The notes: generated from the letters alone by a model not told the origin. A stretch of DNA of 11,605 nucleotides from Planctomycetota bacterium (GCA_018400625.1 JAGYMJ010000608.1:1-11605), one strand, 5' to 3'; positions 1 through 7,200 are shown, counted from the first letter of the stretch. A program made the numbers and translations.

Positions 1-1
1 C

Positions 2-55
2 ACTCTGTACACGGGAAGCGTTACGGAACCGTTCCCCGTCAAAATGGTCGAGTAA
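2..55 (+). CDS. Possible 3' end of an unidentified gene cut by the window edge
   Basis: An open frame enters from the left edge and ends at a TAA at 53-55, giving a C-terminal peptide that reads TLYTGSVTEPFPVKMVE. The codons look ordinary and mostly end in G or C. If real, the gene runs towards the aminotransferase and the two ends are about 56 bases apart. Seventeen codons are too few to recognise a family, and the frame could be open by chance. The stretch from 56 to 111 holds nothing else I can support. Confidence 0.35.
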   Translation, partial: TLYTGSVTEPFPVKMVE

Positions 56-111
56 AATGCAAAAAAACTTTCTGGAAAATTTGCGTACACACCACGACGG
101 CAAATGCAATG

Positions 112-1311
112 CTACGCATCATCTCTCATGTTCAGGAACTTTTTGAGCCGTTTCAGCCCTTTTTCAATATTTTCTTCGCTCACAGCATAAGAGAATCGCA
201 GGTAGCCCTCGGCCCCAAACGGCGATCCGGGCACGACAGCCAGCCTGACCTTCTCCAGTAAGGCTTTGCTCAAACTCATTGAATCGTTGATCTGCCGTCC
301 ATCATAAGATTTCTTCAGCAGACCGTTGCAGTCGGGGAACGCATAGAACGCACCACCGGGGGTTTTGCACTCCACTCCATCGATTTCATTCAATCCAGAG
401 ACAAGCAGTTTTCGACGCGCATCAAATTTTTGCAGCATCTCATCAACAGCGTCCTGCGGACCGGTTATGGCTTCGAGAGCGGCCCTCTGGGCTATGCTGT
501 TGGGCCCGCTTGTCAGGTTGCTCTGGAGCCGGCATGCCGGGGTTATAACTTCTTCCGGTCCGGCCGCGTAACCTATACGCCATCCCGTCATGGCGTAGGT
601 TTTGGAGACGGCGTTAAAGGTAACGGTATGGTTATAAATCTCCGGAGAAAGCGTTGCCATGCTGACATGAGACCGGTTGTCATAGATCAACCTTTCATAA
701 ACTTCGTCCGAAAATATCCAGATATTGTTCTCCACCGCCACCTGGGCCAGAGCCTGGAGCTCTTCTTTTGTATAGACCATGCCCGTCGGATTGCTTGGAC
801 TGTTGACCATAATGATCTTTGTTTTGGGCCCTACAGCATCAGCAAGCTTATCCGGGGTCAATTTGAGCCCGGGGTTGGAAGTGCAGTCGATGACGACCGG
901 TTCGGCGCCGCAAGCTTTGGCCTGGTCAGCATAGCTGGGCCAATAGGGGGCGGGCAGAAGAATCTGGTCGCCGGGGTCGAGCACGCAAAGCATGAGCATA
1001 TACAGGGCCTGTTTCGCCCCGTTGGATACGATAATCTGCTGAGAATCGTAATCAAGTCCGTTGCATTCCTTAAGATTCTCCGCAATAGCCTCACGCAGAT
1101 CCGGGAAACCGGGAGCAGGTGAATATTTGGTGTAGCCGGACTGAACGGCTCTGATAGCTGCTTGCTTTATGTTTTCGGGCGTATCAAAATCAGGTTCACC
1201 AACAGTAAAAGAGACAACATCTTCCCCCTGCGCGGCGAGCTGTTTTGCCAGCGCATTTAACGACAAAGTAGCAGAAGGTTCGGCGGTTTTGGCGGCTCTC
1301 GACAGTTCCAT
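112..1311 (-). CDS. aspC: Aspartate aminotransferase-type enzyme, PLP-dependent class I (subgroup Ib)
   Basis: This is a complete fold-type I, PLP-dependent aminotransferase of 399 residues, the usual length for bacterial subgroup Ib aspartate aminotransferases. They move the amino group between aspartate or related amino acids and 2-oxoglutarate in the cytoplasm. Visible marks are SNPTG with Asn174, SDEVY with Asp202 and Tyr205, the Schiff-base lysine Lys237 in SKTYAMTGWR with Arg245, and Arg372 in RFSYA for the substrate carboxylate. I place the start at the ATG at 1311 because GAGG lies about nine bases upstream. An ATG five codons further upstream has no ribosome binding site. The gene stands alone, divergent from the small gene at 1637. 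The family is firm. The exact amino acid preference is not: subgroup Ib also includes enzymes acting on prephenate or other amino acids. Confidence 0.93.
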   Translation of the reverse strand: MELSRAAKTAEPSATLSLNALAKQLAAQGEDVVSFTVGEPDFDTPENIKQAAIRAVQSGYTKYSPAPGFPDLREAIAENLKECNGLDYDSQQIIVSNGAKQALYMLMLCVLDPGDQILLPAPYWPSYADQAKACGAEPVVIDCTSNPGLKLTPDKLADAVGPKTKIIMVNSPSNPTGMVYTKEELQALAQVAVENNIWIFSDEVYERLIYDNRSHVSMATLSPEIYNHTVTFNAVSKTYAMTGWRIGYAAGPEEVITPACRLQSNLTSGPNSIAQRAALEAITGPQDAVDEMLQKFDARRKLLVSGLNEIDGVECKTPGGAFYAFPDCNGLLKKSYDGRQINDSMSLSKALLEKVRLAVVPGSPFGAEGYLRFSYAVSEENIEKGLKRLKKFLNMRDDA

Positions 1312-1374
1312 TGTATAGTCCCTCATAAAAAGTGATTGGGTATTAACACAGCGCAACTTTACTCATCGCTTAAT

Positions 1375-1403
1375 ATCATAATTTGAAGGGCGTATTTTTG
1401 CAA
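1375..1403 (-). promoter_or_regulatory. Predicted sigma70-type promoter of the aminotransferase gene
   Basis: Read on the minus strand, TTGCAA (1403-1398) is followed by a 17-base spacer and TATGAT (1380-1375). That is a 4/6 match at -35 and 5/6 at -10. It lies about 65 bases upstream of the chosen start codon. The -35 hexamer overlaps the first arm of the inverted repeat, as expected if a regulator binds there. Based on sequence pattern only. Confidence 0.45.
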
Positions 1404-1527
1404 ATACAACCCCCCTTTTCCCCTTGCTGGGCGGAGTCTTTTTAGAACGTCAAGATCATATTACAAATGCGGTGGTTGTAAATGTTATTATTATGTTCTA
1501 TCCTTGATTTTTGGGGTTGTGTTTGCA
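1399..1527. repeat. Long inverted repeat with a third related motif, operator-like
   Basis: The 15 bases at 1399-1413 (TGCAAATACAACCCC) are matched in reverse complement by 1513-1527 (GGGGTTGTGTTTGCA) at 14 of 15 positions, with 99 bases between. A weaker copy, GGTTGTAAATGTT, lies between them at 1474-1486. The left arm covers the predicted -35 of the aminotransferase promoter. The right arm lies on the side of the small gene. The arrangement resembles spaced binding sites for one regulator that could loop the DNA, but no regulator gene adjoins. Confidence 0.4.
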
Positions 1528-1636
1528 GATTACTGACCAATATATTAAAATAACGTAACTTACCGATTCAAAACCATGTGAGTTTTGTAATTGCAGAAAA
1601 AAACATTCGTTAGTGGAGATAAGAGGTAAATAATTT

Positions 1637-2008
1637 ATGATTTATCAAAAACTTGAATACGTGAAGGAAGATGAAGAAGATAGTAAGTTTCCAGTTAAAC
1701 AAATAGAAATGCTGAAACCGCATGATGAGGGTGGAGAATGCCGTTTTGTTGGCCATGTCGGCCTCGGCATGCAAACCCCGGTAGGTATGCAGCAGATCCC
1801 TGTTTCATTTGAGATCGAAGCAAAGGATATCGAGGATGCTTTTAGCAAATTCGCTGCTCATGCCAATCCCCAGATAGAAGATACAAGAAAACAGATCGAG
1901 CAGGAAGTACAAAAAATGCGTAAAGAGAGCTCAAACCGTATCGTGCGTCCAGGCGATATGAATCTGGAAAACCAGGGGAATGTTATCGATTTCGATAATT
2001 TGAAATAA
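1637..2008 (+). CDS. Small acidic hypothetical protein
   Basis: The product is a 123-residue soluble protein with no signal peptide, membrane segment or cysteine pair motif, and I do not recognise the family. It starts acidic (EDEED near residues 11-15). Residues 35-75 look like a small beta-rich core with several Gly and Met. A charged helix follows at about residues 78-100, then a C-terminal tail containing IVRPGD. One Cys sits at about residue 35. The start is supported by AAGAGG eleven bases upstream of the ATG. The frame ends in three successive in-frame stops (TAA TGA TAA), and an intrinsic terminator follows, so it is probably a single-gene transcript. It is a real gene judging by the ribosome binding site, terminator and composition; its function is unknown. 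Confidence 0.75.
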   Translation: MIYQKLEYVKEDEEDSKFPVKQIEMLKPHDEGGECRFVGHVGLGMQTPVGMQQIPVSFEIEAKDIEDAFSKFAAHANPQIEDTRKQIEQEVQKMRKESSNRIVRPGDMNLENQGNVIDFDNLK

Positions 2009-2039
2009 TGATAATTTTTCTCTTGATTTACGGATGTTT

Positions 2040-2080
2040 TGGGCGCCGGCTTCATGATAAAAGTCGACGCCCATATTTTT
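2040..2080 (+). terminator. Intrinsic terminator after the small hypothetical gene
   Basis: TGGGCG (2040-2045) pairs with CGCCCA, and after one mismatch CGGCTT pairs with AAGTCG, closing an eight-base loop. ATATTTTT follows at 2073-2080. It ends only 22 bases before the epimerase ATG, so it separates that gene from the upstream one unless there is read-through. Confidence 0.7.
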
Positions 2081-2102
2081 ATCAGCACTGTGCTTCTTTA
2101 CC

Positions 2103-3275
2103 ATGTTAAAAAAAGAACTCAGTAATTTTTATCGCTGTCAGATCGAAAATCAGGTCCTTCCTTTCTGGCTCCGCAATGCCCGGGACCTGGAATGCGGTGG
2201 GTATTTTAGCTGTTTGGACCGTTATGGTAATGTCTATGATGCTGATAAAATCGACATTCTTATGCAGGGGCGGATATCATGGACATTTGCATGGATGTAT
2301 AATGAGTTCCAACCCGTCCCCGAATGGCTTGAGTTCGCTCGCGCTGGTATAGATTTCGTTCTCAAACATGGTATTAGCCCAGGGGGGCGCATATATACCG
2401 GACTCAAAAGAGACGGGACGCCTCTGCGTCCACCTTCGAATTATCACGCGGAGTTCTCTACACTTATCGGTCTGGTTGAAGTGGCAAGAGCAGACGGTGA
2501 TGACGCCCTTTACAATAAGGCCAGAGATATTTTCAACCGTTCCTGGCGGGCTATTCAGGACCCGGAGGGCGACTGGATGCCTTACCTCAGGGACAGTGGC
2601 CCTATTCGCCTTCATGGCTACAGCATGATCACTATTAATGTTATCCAGCAGCTGCGGGCGTACCGCGAGGAGCCGACTGATGAGCAGCGTATCGGCACCT
2701 GTATAGACAATATGATAAAATATCATCTGAGGGCCGACCGGCGGATATTGCTTGAAAATACCGGATGGAACGGCGAAGAATTGCAAGGCAGCATGGGAAG
2801 AAGAATAAACCCGGGACATATGATAGAGGGCGGGATTTTTCTGATTCATGAAACATGGCGGCACAAAAATGATGATATAAAAGACCTGGGACTAAACCTT
2901 ATTCGGTGGGGCTTTGAAGCGGGATGGGATGAAAAATACGGGGGGATATTCAATGATGTCGATGCTGACGGCAGACCGATTTACGGCAGAGAGGCGTTGC
3001 TGGCCGATAGCAAACTATGGTGGCAGCACGCTGAAGCGCTCTATGGTCTGCTGCTCGCTTATGTAGAAACAGGAGACGAATGGTTCTTCGATGCTTATAC
3101 TAAAGTCCATAAATACAGCTTCGAGCGTTTTGCCGATCCGGAATTCGGGGAATGGTTTGCTTTTCTTGACCGTACGGGCCGCTTGATCAATGAAGCCAAG
3201 GGAACCGATCGAAAATGCTGCTATCACATCGGGAGAAATTTCCTTTGGTGTGCTCAAATAGCGGAAAAACTATAA
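2103..3275 (+). CDS. N-acylglucosamine 2-epimerase (AGE/RENBP) family protein
   Basis: The product is 390 residues, the usual full length for the alpha6/alpha6-barrel AGE superfamily. Members interconvert epimers of sugars: GlcNAc/ManNAc, glucose/mannose in cellobiose 2-epimerases, or sulfoquinovose-related ketoses. Family marks include QGR at 55-57, NPGH with His239 followed by Glu242, KLWWQHAEAL at 304-313 and the C-terminal HIGRN with His375. The two histidines match the general acid/base pair known for this family. There is no signal peptide, so it acts in the cytoplasm. The substrate cannot be read from the sequence. No clear Shine-Dalgarno precedes the ATG, and the next in-frame Met (residue 54) is too far in to be the start. 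Twenty-one bases separate it from the radical SAM gene, suggesting an operon through 6318. Confidence 0.88.
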   Translation: MLKKELSNFYRCQIENQVLPFWLRNARDLECGGYFSCLDRYGNVYDADKIDILMQGRISWTFAWMYNEFQPVPEWLEFARAGIDFVLKHGISPGGRIYTGLKRDGTPLRPPSNYHAEFSTLIGLVEVARADGDDALYNKARDIFNRSWRAIQDPEGDWMPYLRDSGPIRLHGYSMITINVIQQLRAYREEPTDEQRIGTCIDNMIKYHLRADRRILLENTGWNGEELQGSMGRRINPGHMIEGGIFLIHETWRHKNDDIKDLGLNLIRWGFEAGWDEKYGGIFNDVDADGRPIYGREALLADSKLWWQHAEALYGLLLAYVETGDEWFFDAYTKVHKYSFERFADPEFGEWFAFLDRTGRLINEAKGTDRKCCYHIGRNFLWCAQIAEKL

Positions 3276-3296
3276 AATCTCAATGGGACATCTCTT

Positions 3297-4595
3297 ATGC
3301 AAAAACCCGACCTTGGAATCATCATAAAGCCCGCCTCCCATGACTGCAACCTTTCTTGTGAGTATTGTTACTATTCAAAGGTTAATAAAGTTTACCCCCA
3401 GAATAAACATCCCAGGATGAGTCCGGAGGTTTTTGACGCCGTTTGCCACCAGTACAGGACATTAAAGCCTCAGCATATCAACATAATCTGGGAAGGCGGG
3501 GAGCCGACATTAATGGGACTGGATTTTTTCAAAAAAGCCCTTGATATTGAGACGAAAAATGCGCGACCGGGTGATTGCTGGGGGAATACTTTACATACCA
3601 ATGGTAAGCTACTCGATGATAAATGGTGTCAGTTCCTCTCACAAAATCATTTTTTAGTAGGACTCGGTGTCAACGGCCCGCCTGCCGTTAATTCTCCGGG
3701 TTCTTCTCCAGAGGGAACCACGACCTCTGAGGATATTTTCCATTCCATCTCGCTTTTAAAAAAGTACAAATGTGAATATAATATAGTAATGATTGTAACC
3801 CAGGCCAACGGGGATAAACCAGAAGAAACGTTCAATTTTTTGCTCGAAAATGATCTTCACTTTTCCCATTTCAACTTCTGTACAGAGGAAAATGAGGAAG
3901 GAAACGGACTGACTGATCATTCGATCACCTCAGAACAGTATGCAGAATTTCAGATAAAGCTGTTCGATGCCTGGGTGCAAAACGACGACCCTTCATTCTA
4001 TGTTCGACATATAGATAATTGGCTGCATTTGTTCTTTGGTTTACGGCCCGAGATGTGCGAATACCAGTCGGATTGTTCGAATCTTGTGACAATTGAATGG
4101 AATGGAGATGTTTATCCGTGTGATTTTTTCGTGCAGAAGCGTTATCTCATGGGGAACATACTCGATGAGCCGTTGGAAAGCATTCTGCAAAGCACTGCCT
4201 GGAAAGAATTCACATCGCAGGCTGAAGAACTTCCAACGCCATGCCATGACTGCAAATGGCTTGAGAAATGCCATGGAGGGTGTTATCGCCGACGAAAAAA
4301 GCGCCTGAACGCCCAACAGGATAATCCTTTTTTTTGCGAAGCAAACAAAAATATCTTTTCTCATGTTTTTGCAAAACTTGACGATCTGAAGAAAAAGCCG
4401 ATACGCCCGAATCTGTACAAATTCCTGAATGATATTGAACGTCATCGCTTGCCGCATCTGCAAAATGAGGCACCGGAGAAAAAACAGGTGGAAAAGCAAC
4501 AGACCGAAAACCGTAGAAAAAAACCTGGCCGGAACTCACCTTGTCCATGCGGAAGCGGTAAAAAATATAAACAATGCTGCTTAAGGAAAAGCTAA
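3297..4595 (+). CDS. Radical SAM/SPASM protein of the anaerobic sulfatase-maturase type with SEC-C tail
   Basis: The family converts an active-site Cys or Ser of sulfatases to formylglycine without oxygen. The N-terminus has the radical SAM cluster motif CNLSCEYCYY (Cys17, Cys21, Cys24), then GGEPTL. The SPASM region carries the expected cysteines for two auxiliary 4Fe-4S clusters: Cys254, Cys260, Cys275, Cys316, Cys319, Cys325, Cys329 and Cys347. Asp276, directly after Cys275, corresponds to the catalytic Asp of characterised maturases. After about residue 370 comes a charged linker and a C-terminal SEC-C zinc motif (PGRNSPCPCGSGKKYKQCC). Two expected features differ: the usual SLDGP...HD-type segment reads GLGVNGPPAVNSP, and the Gln before GGEPTL is Glu. 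No sulfatase gene lies nearby. It could be a true maturase acting elsewhere in the genome or an enzyme modifying another peptide. Confidence 0.85.
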   Translation: MQKPDLGIIIKPASHDCNLSCEYCYYSKVNKVYPQNKHPRMSPEVFDAVCHQYRTLKPQHINIIWEGGEPTLMGLDFFKKALDIETKNARPGDCWGNTLHTNGKLLDDKWCQFLSQNHFLVGLGVNGPPAVNSPGSSPEGTTTSEDIFHSISLLKKYKCEYNIVMIVTQANGDKPEETFNFLLENDLHFSHFNFCTEENEEGNGLTDHSITSEQYAEFQIKLFDAWVQNDDPSFYVRHIDNWLHLFFGLRPEMCEYQSDCSNLVTIEWNGDVYPCDFFVQKRYLMGNILDEPLESILQSTAWKEFTSQAEELPTPCHDCKWLEKCHGGCYRRRKKRLNAQQDNPFFCEANKNIFSHVFAKLDDLKKKPIRPNLYKFLNDIERHRLPHLQNEAPEKKQVEKQQTENRRKKPGRNSPCPCGSGKKYKQCCLRKS

Positions 4596-4625
4596 GTTAG
4601 TTCAGTCAAATGGAGATAATATACT

Positions 4626-5177
4626 TTGGGGGAACACAAAAGTAAAATGCAAGAACAGCAATATCAATCAGATAGTGAAGGTGAAATTTTGGTCGCAGTT
4701 TTTAATGAGACTATCTACGTGAAGCCTTTCGGTTTTGCAACACAGCAGAATGCGCTGGGACTGCCCGATTTTTTTCATACTATGTTTCAGAACGGCAATA
4801 TAAAAGTAACCTTCGACCTTCAGGAGTGTACGGCTATGGACAGCACTTTTCTGGGAGTCATCGCTACCGCGGCACTTAATTCATCACATGACGCCCGCAA
4901 AAATGTCGTTATCATCAACGCGGGGGCCCAGGCGAAGAGGCAGTTGCAAAGAATAGGCCTATTACAGGTAGTAGCTTTTAAGGAAGAACCGTGTCAACCA
5001 CCGCCCGATCTGCAACTTTCGCATATAGATTTTTTTCACCTGCCAAACTCTGAAAAAGAAAGGGTCAAAAGGATAAAAGATTTGCATGAACAGCTCATCC
5101 AGCTCAATGCTCGAAATAAAGGGAAATTTGCAGGTTTTATTGAAATGCTTAACAAGGAACTGGAGCAAGATGAATAG
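4626..5177 (+). CDS. STAS-domain protein (anti-sigma factor antagonist-like)
   Basis: The 183-residue product has a STAS domain at about residues 20-125. The loop DLQECTAMDSTFLGVIA carries Ser73 in the position that is phosphorylated in SpoIIAA/RsbV-type antagonists. STAS proteins usually sequester an anti-sigma kinase or relay a partner-switching signal. A C-terminal extension of about 50 residues is charged and helical. The start is uncertain. I used the TTG at 4626, with GGAG (4612-4615) ten bases upstream; the ATG at 4647 with a GGGGGA upstream is the alternative. It starts 30 bases after the radical SAM gene and its stop overlaps the start of the next gene by eight bases, so all are probably co-transcribed. 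No kinase or sigma factor is present in the window. A role other than sigma control, such as a transporter-associated STAS, is possible. Confidence 0.82.
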   Translation: MGEHKSKMQEQQYQSDSEGEILVAVFNETIYVKPFGFATQQNALGLPDFFHTMFQNGNIKVTFDLQECTAMDSTFLGVIATAALNSSHDARKNVVIINAGAQAKRQLQRIGLLQVVAFKEEPCQPPPDLQLSHIDFFHLPNSEKERVKRIKDLHEQLIQLNARNKGKFAGFIEMLNKELEQDE

Positions 5178-6318
5178 AGTTAAAAGAATAATTAAAGGTG
5201 CAATAGCGTTATTGTTGATTTTTGCGTTGGGAACCGTCACTTACCTGAGAGCGACGGAAGAACCTCCGGACATCACCAGTATTGAACGAATTGAAGGGGA
5301 AGAGGGTAAGGCCGTAGTTGTTCAATACCCACAGAAAAAAGATTTTGAAGATTACATTCTGACGGATGCAGCGATCCAGACCCCCAATCGCTATGTACTG
5401 CGTTCCAACCTTAACGAAAGAGTCCAACAGGTTATGGTGGAAGTCGGTGATACGGTGGAAAAAGGTGATCTGTTGCTCCAATTCCGTAAAGAAGATATTC
5501 AGGCCGATATTGACGCAGCGGAAGCGCGTTTTGAGGAAGCAAAGAAAAATTACGACAGGTCCCGGAATTTGCTTGAGCGCAATATCGTTTCGCAAGATGC
5601 TGTTGAAAAGCGTCTTACAGCGATGAAGGATGCACGGGCTGCGCTGCAAAAAGCCCGTTCTAATCTCAGCTTCGCTGAGGTTTTTACGCCGGCTAAACAA
5701 GAGCTTGATTATGACCGGGGCAATGTTCAGGTTTCGGCCAGATATGTCAACCCCGGCGAATATAAATCTATGGGCCAAGAGCTGTTAAATCTTATTGATA
5801 TGTCGTTGATGGATATTGCGATGCAAGTCCCTGAAAACGCAATAAGATATTTGCGTAAGGGGCAAAGAGTCGAGTTCAGGTTGGAAAATGAAAAAAAATG
5901 GTGCGAAGCCGTTATAGAACGTGTCAGCCCGGAAACGGAAGACCCCCATCGTTTCTTCACCATTTTCGCCCGTACGGAAAATACAAAAGAAAACGGACTA
6001 TGGCAACTCAGACCCGGTATGTATGCTGAAGCGCGCATCTTGAAATCCGAACGCGAGGCTGTCATGGCAATTCCGTCGGCATCTCTGAATATTTCTGAAA
6101 CCGGCTGCTGCACTTTTTTTGTCGTTGAAATGTCCGATGATTCGGCACGAAATCCGCACAATATCGGAACCGTAAAAGAAATTGATGCGGAAACCGGCTT
6201 AAGAAAAAAAGATTGGGTGGAGATTATATCTCCCGAGTTGAGAGGGGAGGAAAAAATAATCCTCAACCCACGTCTGGATATCAGCGATGGGGATAAAGTT
6301 AAATTTGAAATTCCCTGA
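5170..6318 (+). CDS. Periplasmic adaptor / membrane fusion protein (HlyD/AcrA-like)
   Basis: The product is a 382-residue efflux adaptor-type protein. A hydrophobic anchor or signal spans about residues 8-26; without a lipobox Cys it is probably an uncleaved anchor. A lipoyl-like half follows (RVQQVMVEVGDTVEKGDLL, about 84-103), then a short coiled-coil hairpin (about 108-168), the returning lipoyl half (about 170-210) and a beta-barrel domain with VPENAIRYLRKGQRVEF (220-236). A membrane-proximal region completes it. Such adaptors link inner-membrane ABC or RND transporters to outer-membrane channels. I start at the ATG at 5170, eight bases inside the STAS gene, because the hydrophobic segment then sits at the N-terminus and GGAG (5162-5165) precedes it. 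An ATG 28 codons upstream lies deep in the STAS gene. No transporter gene follows, which is unusual. Confidence 0.85.
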   Translation: MNRVKRIIKGAIALLLIFALGTVTYLRATEEPPDITSIERIEGEEGKAVVVQYPQKKDFEDYILTDAAIQTPNRYVLRSNLNERVQQVMVEVGDTVEKGDLLLQFRKEDIQADIDAAEARFEEAKKNYDRSRNLLERNIVSQDAVEKRLTAMKDARAALQKARSNLSFAEVFTPAKQELDYDRGNVQVSARYVNPGEYKSMGQELLNLIDMSLMDIAMQVPENAIRYLRKGQRVEFRLENEKKWCEAVIERVSPETEDPHRFFTIFARTENTKENGLWQLRPGMYAEARILKSEREAVMAIPSASLNISETGCCTFFVVEMSDDSARNPHNIGTVKEIDAETGLRKKDWVEIISPELRGEEKIILNPRLDISDGDKVKFEIP

Positions 6319-6337
6319 ATCAAACTTCCCTGGTAAG

Positions 6338-6383
6338 GCGGTTTTCTGTCCGCCTCTCACAGAAAAGCGGACAGAAAAACCGC
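6338..6383. terminator. Strong hairpin between convergent genes, probable bidirectional terminator
   Basis: GCGGTTTTCTGTCCGC (6338-6353) pairs with GCGGACAGAAAAACCGC (6367-6383) over 16 base pairs with a single bulged A. The 13-base loop is CTCTCACAGAAAA. It sits 20 bases after the adaptor stop and 38 bases before the stop of the leftward gene. Neither strand has a long T-run after the stem, so termination in both directions is inferred from position and stability. Confidence 0.55.
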
Positions 6384-6421
6384 ATTGAAAACGTTACGGG
6401 ATGCTTATTTGAAGCAAATAA

Positions 6422-7030
6422 TTATTCTTCTTCCCGACGACGCCCTCGCCGTTCCCGCATCCTCTCCAACCGACGCAGAATTCGTTCACGCTCTTCCGGA
6501 TCGGCAGTTTCCAGCCTCTCTTCAAAACGTTGCAAACGTTCCTCACGCATTCTTGCGCGTTCAACTTCATCCATCGCGTCGATCCGCTCACGGCGTTCCT
6601 GGCGCATCCTCTGAATTTGCTCCTCGTCCCTATCGGCGCGCATCCTCCCCCGTCGTTCGGCTTGTCTGTCCGGCGTTTCCCCACGCCGTGTCTGGGCCCG
6701 TTCTCGGCGAGCAAGCGCAACCTGCACCCCTTCTTTTATACGCCTGGCCACCTCGGCATCGTCGGACGAAAGCACCAGGGTAACGCCGTCCGGTGTTTCA
6801 GCAGCCGTCACATTAACTTCTTCCGAAACAAACAGCTCAGCAAGAGTTGTGAGCCGTGCGGTATCGCCGCGTTGCAGCCGTTCAATGGCCTGAAGGCGTC
6901 TTTCCGCCAGTCGGGAACGAAATTCATCATTCTCTGATCCGCCTTCTTCAGCCATCGCTAGACCTGCTGTTGCAAGCATCACGCCCGATACACCGCACAA
7001 AACTGCCCTTCTCATCCACTTCTTAACCAT
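6422..7030 (-). CDS. Secreted Arg/Glu-rich helical protein, unknown function
   Basis: The 202-residue product starts with a classical signal peptide: MVKKWMRR, a hydrophobic core, then AMA, with probable cleavage after residue 27. Mature residues 28-60 are helical and charged. Residues 60-103 look like a small alpha/beta unit (ELFVSEEVNVTAAET and VARRIKEGVQVALA). From about 105 to the end it is almost only Arg, Glu, Asp, Met and Gln, in a long predicted helix or coiled coil. The start has an excellent ribosome binding site (GGGAGGTG just before ATG, reverse strand). I do not recognise the family. It resembles in general style the charged periplasmic proteins that bind metals or chaperone proteins, but no metal motif is visible. 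Its base composition is GC-richer than its neighbours, as expected from the many Arg codons. Confidence 0.75.
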   Translation of the reverse strand: MVKKWMRRAVLCGVSGVMLATAGLAMAEEGGSENDEFRSRLAERRLQAIERLQRGDTARLTTLAELFVSEEVNVTAAETPDGVTLVLSSDDAEVARRIKEGVQVALARRERAQTRRGETPDRQAERRGRMRADRDEEQIQRMRQERRERIDAMDEVERARMREERLQRFEERLETADPEERERILRRLERMRERRGRRREEE

Positions 7031-7200
7031 AATACACCTCCCTGTGTGAAAGAAAAGAAATTATTCAAAAAGCAATGCATACTTTCTGAATACTGCCATT
7101 GAAACGTTACTGATCAATTAAACGTTAAAGCCCCTGTAATCCTGCGAAAAAATTTCAGTATTACATTCTTGCCAAAATCTAAGTATATCTGCATTTTCTT

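Larger units (their letters stand above)
1312..1636. other. Divergent intergenic region
   Basis: These 325 bases separate the aminotransferase (leftward) from the small gene at 1637 (rightward). They hold the minus-strand promoter and the repeated GGTTGT-type motifs listed separately. They also hold a TTACAA/TTGTAA inverted repeat (1461-1466 and 1476-1481). For the rightward gene the best promoter I can offer is weak: TTGTGT at 1517-1522, 18 bases, then TATATT at 1541-1546. Its ribosome binding site (AAGAGG, 1621-1626) is clear. No tRNA or coding frame of note was seen. Confidence 0.6.

Noticed and set aside
62..100. Possible terminator for the aminotransferase (T-run on the minus strand)
   Set aside because: A run of seven T is present on the minus strand, but the only adjacent stem is short, AT-rich and mismatched.
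430..1122. Long plus-strand open frame of 230 codons
   Set aside because: It lies opposite the aminotransferase, whose catalytic motifs are all intact in the other strand, and shows no family motif or ribosome binding site.
2277..2864. Minus-strand open frame of 195 codons
   Set aside because: It is antisense to the epimerase gene, which carries recognisable family motifs over this stretch; the antisense product resembles nothing.
5209..5778. Minus-strand open frame of 189 codons
   Set aside because: It is antisense to the adaptor gene, whose lipoyl and coiled-coil pattern is clear here.
6385..6783. Plus-strand open frame of 132 codons
   Set aside because: It is antisense to the Arg/Glu-rich gene; the Arg codon bias of that gene keeps other frames open. 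The reverse gene has a signal peptide and a strong ribosome binding site.
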